Assembly: GCF_020510585.1 (NCBI RefSeq)
Contig: NZ_CP075190.1
Coordinates: 2,912,001 to 2,976,000, forward strand
DNA length: 64,000 nucleotides
Direction of reading: 5' to 3'
DNA from: Ferribacterium limneticum
Lineage (GTDB): Bacteria; Pseudomonadota; Gammaproteobacteria; Burkholderiales; Rhodocyclaceae
The position numbers and the translations under genes were made by a program. Position 1 is the first letter of the stretch. Every line of letters starts with the position of its first letter. Of the stretch, positions 62,684-64,000 are shown one piece after another. Below the pieces are notes generated by a model. That model was not told the origin of the DNA, searched no databases, and saw only the letters and a list, made by a program, of their open reading frames with translations.

Positions 62684-63238
62684 ATGTTGAGAATTTTCAT
62701 CGTCACCTTTGCCCTCATCTCGCTGCCCGCCCCGGCCAGTGCCGAAATCTACAAGTGCCGCCTGGCCAATGGCAAAACCGAGATAGCCAACGTCCCCTGC
62801 CCGACGGGCAGCGGCACGGTGACCGTACGACCGGACGAACACGTTTCCGAAGCCACTCGCCGGGCAGCCGAGCAGGATGTCGAGCGGATGCGCAATTACG
62901 TCGAGAAACGCGAGGCCGTGCAGCGCGCCGAAGAGGCGGCCGAGCGGGAAGAACGGGTGGCCAGCCAGCGCCAGCAAAACACGGCCAGTCGCGCCCCCCG
63001 CCAGTACGGCAACACCGACGAATGCCTGCGCAACATCGAGTCAATGATTCTGGAAGCGAGTCAGCGCGCCCAGATGGAGGCCGAATGCCGCAATCTGGTC
63101 AGCCCGCAGCCGGTTTACGCGCCCGTCGGCGTACCCGTCTATCCGCAACGTCACCACGTTCATCCGCTGCCGGCACCAGCCCCCAAGACCGAACCGCCCA
63201 GCGCGCCGAAAATTTCGGTACAACCCCTGAAAAAATAG
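62684..63238 (+). CDS. DUF4124-containing exported protein
   Basis: 184 residues with a signal peptide (MLRIFIVTFALISLPAPASA) and an N-terminal DUF4124 motif (EIYKCRLANGKTEIANVPCP). A highly charged helical middle (about 55-105, coiled-coil-like with many E, R, A), a Cys pair and a Pro-rich tail follow. Function is unknown. GTG 62666 could add six residues. The upstream 150 bases are AT-rich and probably hold its promoter. Confidence 0.8.
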   Translation: MLRIFIVTFALISLPAPASAEIYKCRLANGKTEIANVPCPTGSGTVTVRPDEHVSEATRRAAEQDVERMRNYVEKREAVQRAEEAAEREERVASQRQQNTASRAPRQYGNTDECLRNIESMILEASQRAQMEAECRNLVSPQPVYAPVGVPVYPQRHHVHPLPAPAPKTEPPSAPKISVQPLKK

Positions 63239-63273
63239 CCGGACAAGTTCACAGCCAAACTTTCCGGAACCCT

Positions 63274-63307
63274 ACGGTCAACCGGAAATTTTGCCCAATT
63301 TTGAAAT
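63274..63307 (+). repeat. Dispersed 36-bp repeat copy
   Basis: ACGGTCAACCGG, AAATTTTGCCCAATTTTG, AAAT, 35 bases after the DUF4124 gene stop. Confidence 0.88.
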
Positions 63308-63353
63308 ACCCCGAGCGGCGCCAGCGTCGCCTCAACGCACGCCAAGGCCCGCC

Positions 63354-63926
63354 ATGTCCCAGCTTCTCCAGCCCTACCCTGACGCCGCTGCCGGCGAGGA
63401 AATGATCGCCAGCACGCAAGTCTGGCTGGAACGCGCCGTGATCGGCCTCAACCTGTGCCCCTTCGCCAAAAGCGTCTTCGTCAAAAAACAGGTCCGCTAC
63501 GCCCTGACGGCAGCCAGCACACCTGACGAACTATTGGCCGAGCTGGAGCATGAACTAACGCTGATGGTCGAAACCGACCCGAGCAAACTCGACACGACGC
63601 TGCTCATCCACCCGCTGGCGATGACGGATTTTCTCGACTTCCATTTCTTCCTCGGCGAAGTCGATGCGCTGATCCGCAATCTCGGCTACGAAGGCGTTTT
63701 CCAGATCGCCAGCCTGCACCCGCAATACGAGTTTGCCGGCAGCGAACCGGACGACATCGCCAACTACACCAACCGCTCCCCCTACCCGACCCTGCACCTG
63801 CTCCGCGAAAGCAGCATCGACCGCGCCGTGGCGGCCTTCCCCGATGCCGAAGCGATTTTCGAGCGCAACATCGAGACGATGGAACGCCTCGGCCACGAGG
63901 GCTGGAAAAAGCTCTGGCTGAGTTGA
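63354..63926 (+). CDS. DUF1415 family protein
   Basis: 190 residues matching DUF1415 along its length: WLERAVIGLNLCPFAKSVF, TLLIHPLAMTDFLDFHFFLGEVD, GVFQIASLHPQYEFAGSEPDDIANYTNRSPYPTLHLLRESSIDRAV. The conserved Cys in NLCPFA and several acidic residues suggest an enzyme, but its activity is unknown. The ATG at 63354 follows AAGGCCCGCC; the open frame before it is not family-like. Confidence 0.88.
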   Translation: MSQLLQPYPDAAAGEEMIASTQVWLERAVIGLNLCPFAKSVFVKKQVRYALTAASTPDELLAELEHELTLMVETDPSKLDTTLLIHPLAMTDFLDFHFFLGEVDALIRNLGYEGVFQIASLHPQYEFAGSEPDDIANYTNRSPYPTLHLLRESSIDRAVAAFPDAEAIFERNIETMERLGHEGWKKLWLS

Positions 63927-64000
63927 GCAAACGGCAATTTCGTGGCCGACCGGTCAGTGGCAAGAATTGGAAGCGGCCGTTCTCAGCCTGAATACAAAAT

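Overview
The window looks like a GC-rich chromosomal segment of a betaproteobacterium, most probably of the Rhodocyclaceae/Azonexaceae (Dechloromonas-like). That placement is inferred from the CusCBA-type copper operon, NnrU, YcaO, PEP-CTERM, DUF1415, DUF2789 and CysDN homologues together with the many c-type cytochromes. No rRNA or tRNA gene was found.

Layout. 1-10 kb is a copper/silver resistance locus: a two-component system on the minus strand, a bestrophin-like channel, a palindromic Cus/Cop box, then cusF, a DUF2231 membrane protein, a TolC-type channel, cusB and cusA. A 0.55-kb inverted-repeat element sits between cusB and cusA. 10-20.5 kb is housekeeping and stress: a DedA-rhodanese fusion, pirin and azoreductase divergent from a LysR regulator, YcaO, a large CHASE/PAS hybrid kinase and fumarase C. 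20.9-22.4 kb holds an isolated MreB paralogue. 22.5-31.3 kb is a five-gene operon of large di-heme c-type cytochromes (two are RoxA/MauG-like) plus a lipoprotein.

31.9-38.4 kb is the most interesting part. A short secreted-type peptide ends in eight uninterrupted Trp-x-Asn triplets. It is followed by a GrrM/OscB-like radical SAM/SPASM cyclophane synthase, a TIR-domain protein and a membrane-anchored STAND NTPase. The last three genes overlap by a few bases (TGATG, ATGA), so a RiPP pathway appears translationally coupled to a TIR/STAND signalling or conflict module.

38.6-46 kb carries an inorganic pyrophosphatase, NnrU, DUF2789, a shattered second fumC, a secreted protein whose decayed paralogue lies at 31.3 kb, a YVTN-propeller/cytochrome peroxidase fusion, a PEP-CTERM protein and a PHB-depolymerase-type esterase. 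46-52.5 kb is an AT-richer accessory region with a DUF4062-receiver fusion, a cupin and two minus-strand gene cassettes bounded by attC-like sites without an integrase, then a class I aldolase and a YkgJ-type protein. 52.6-54.8 kb is a second TIR module, a TIR-transmembrane protein overlapping an OmpA-like lipoprotein gene. 55-64 kb returns to core functions: SodC, CysDN, a double-receiver regulator with an HDOD protein, a TonB-dependent receptor, DUF4124 and DUF1415 proteins.

A short dispersed repeat of about 36 bp (GGTCAACCGGAAA followed by TTGGCCAAAATTGAAAT) occurs about a dozen times, mostly just downstream of stop codons. One copy lies inside the reading frame of a cytochrome gene and a second probable copy lies inside cusB.
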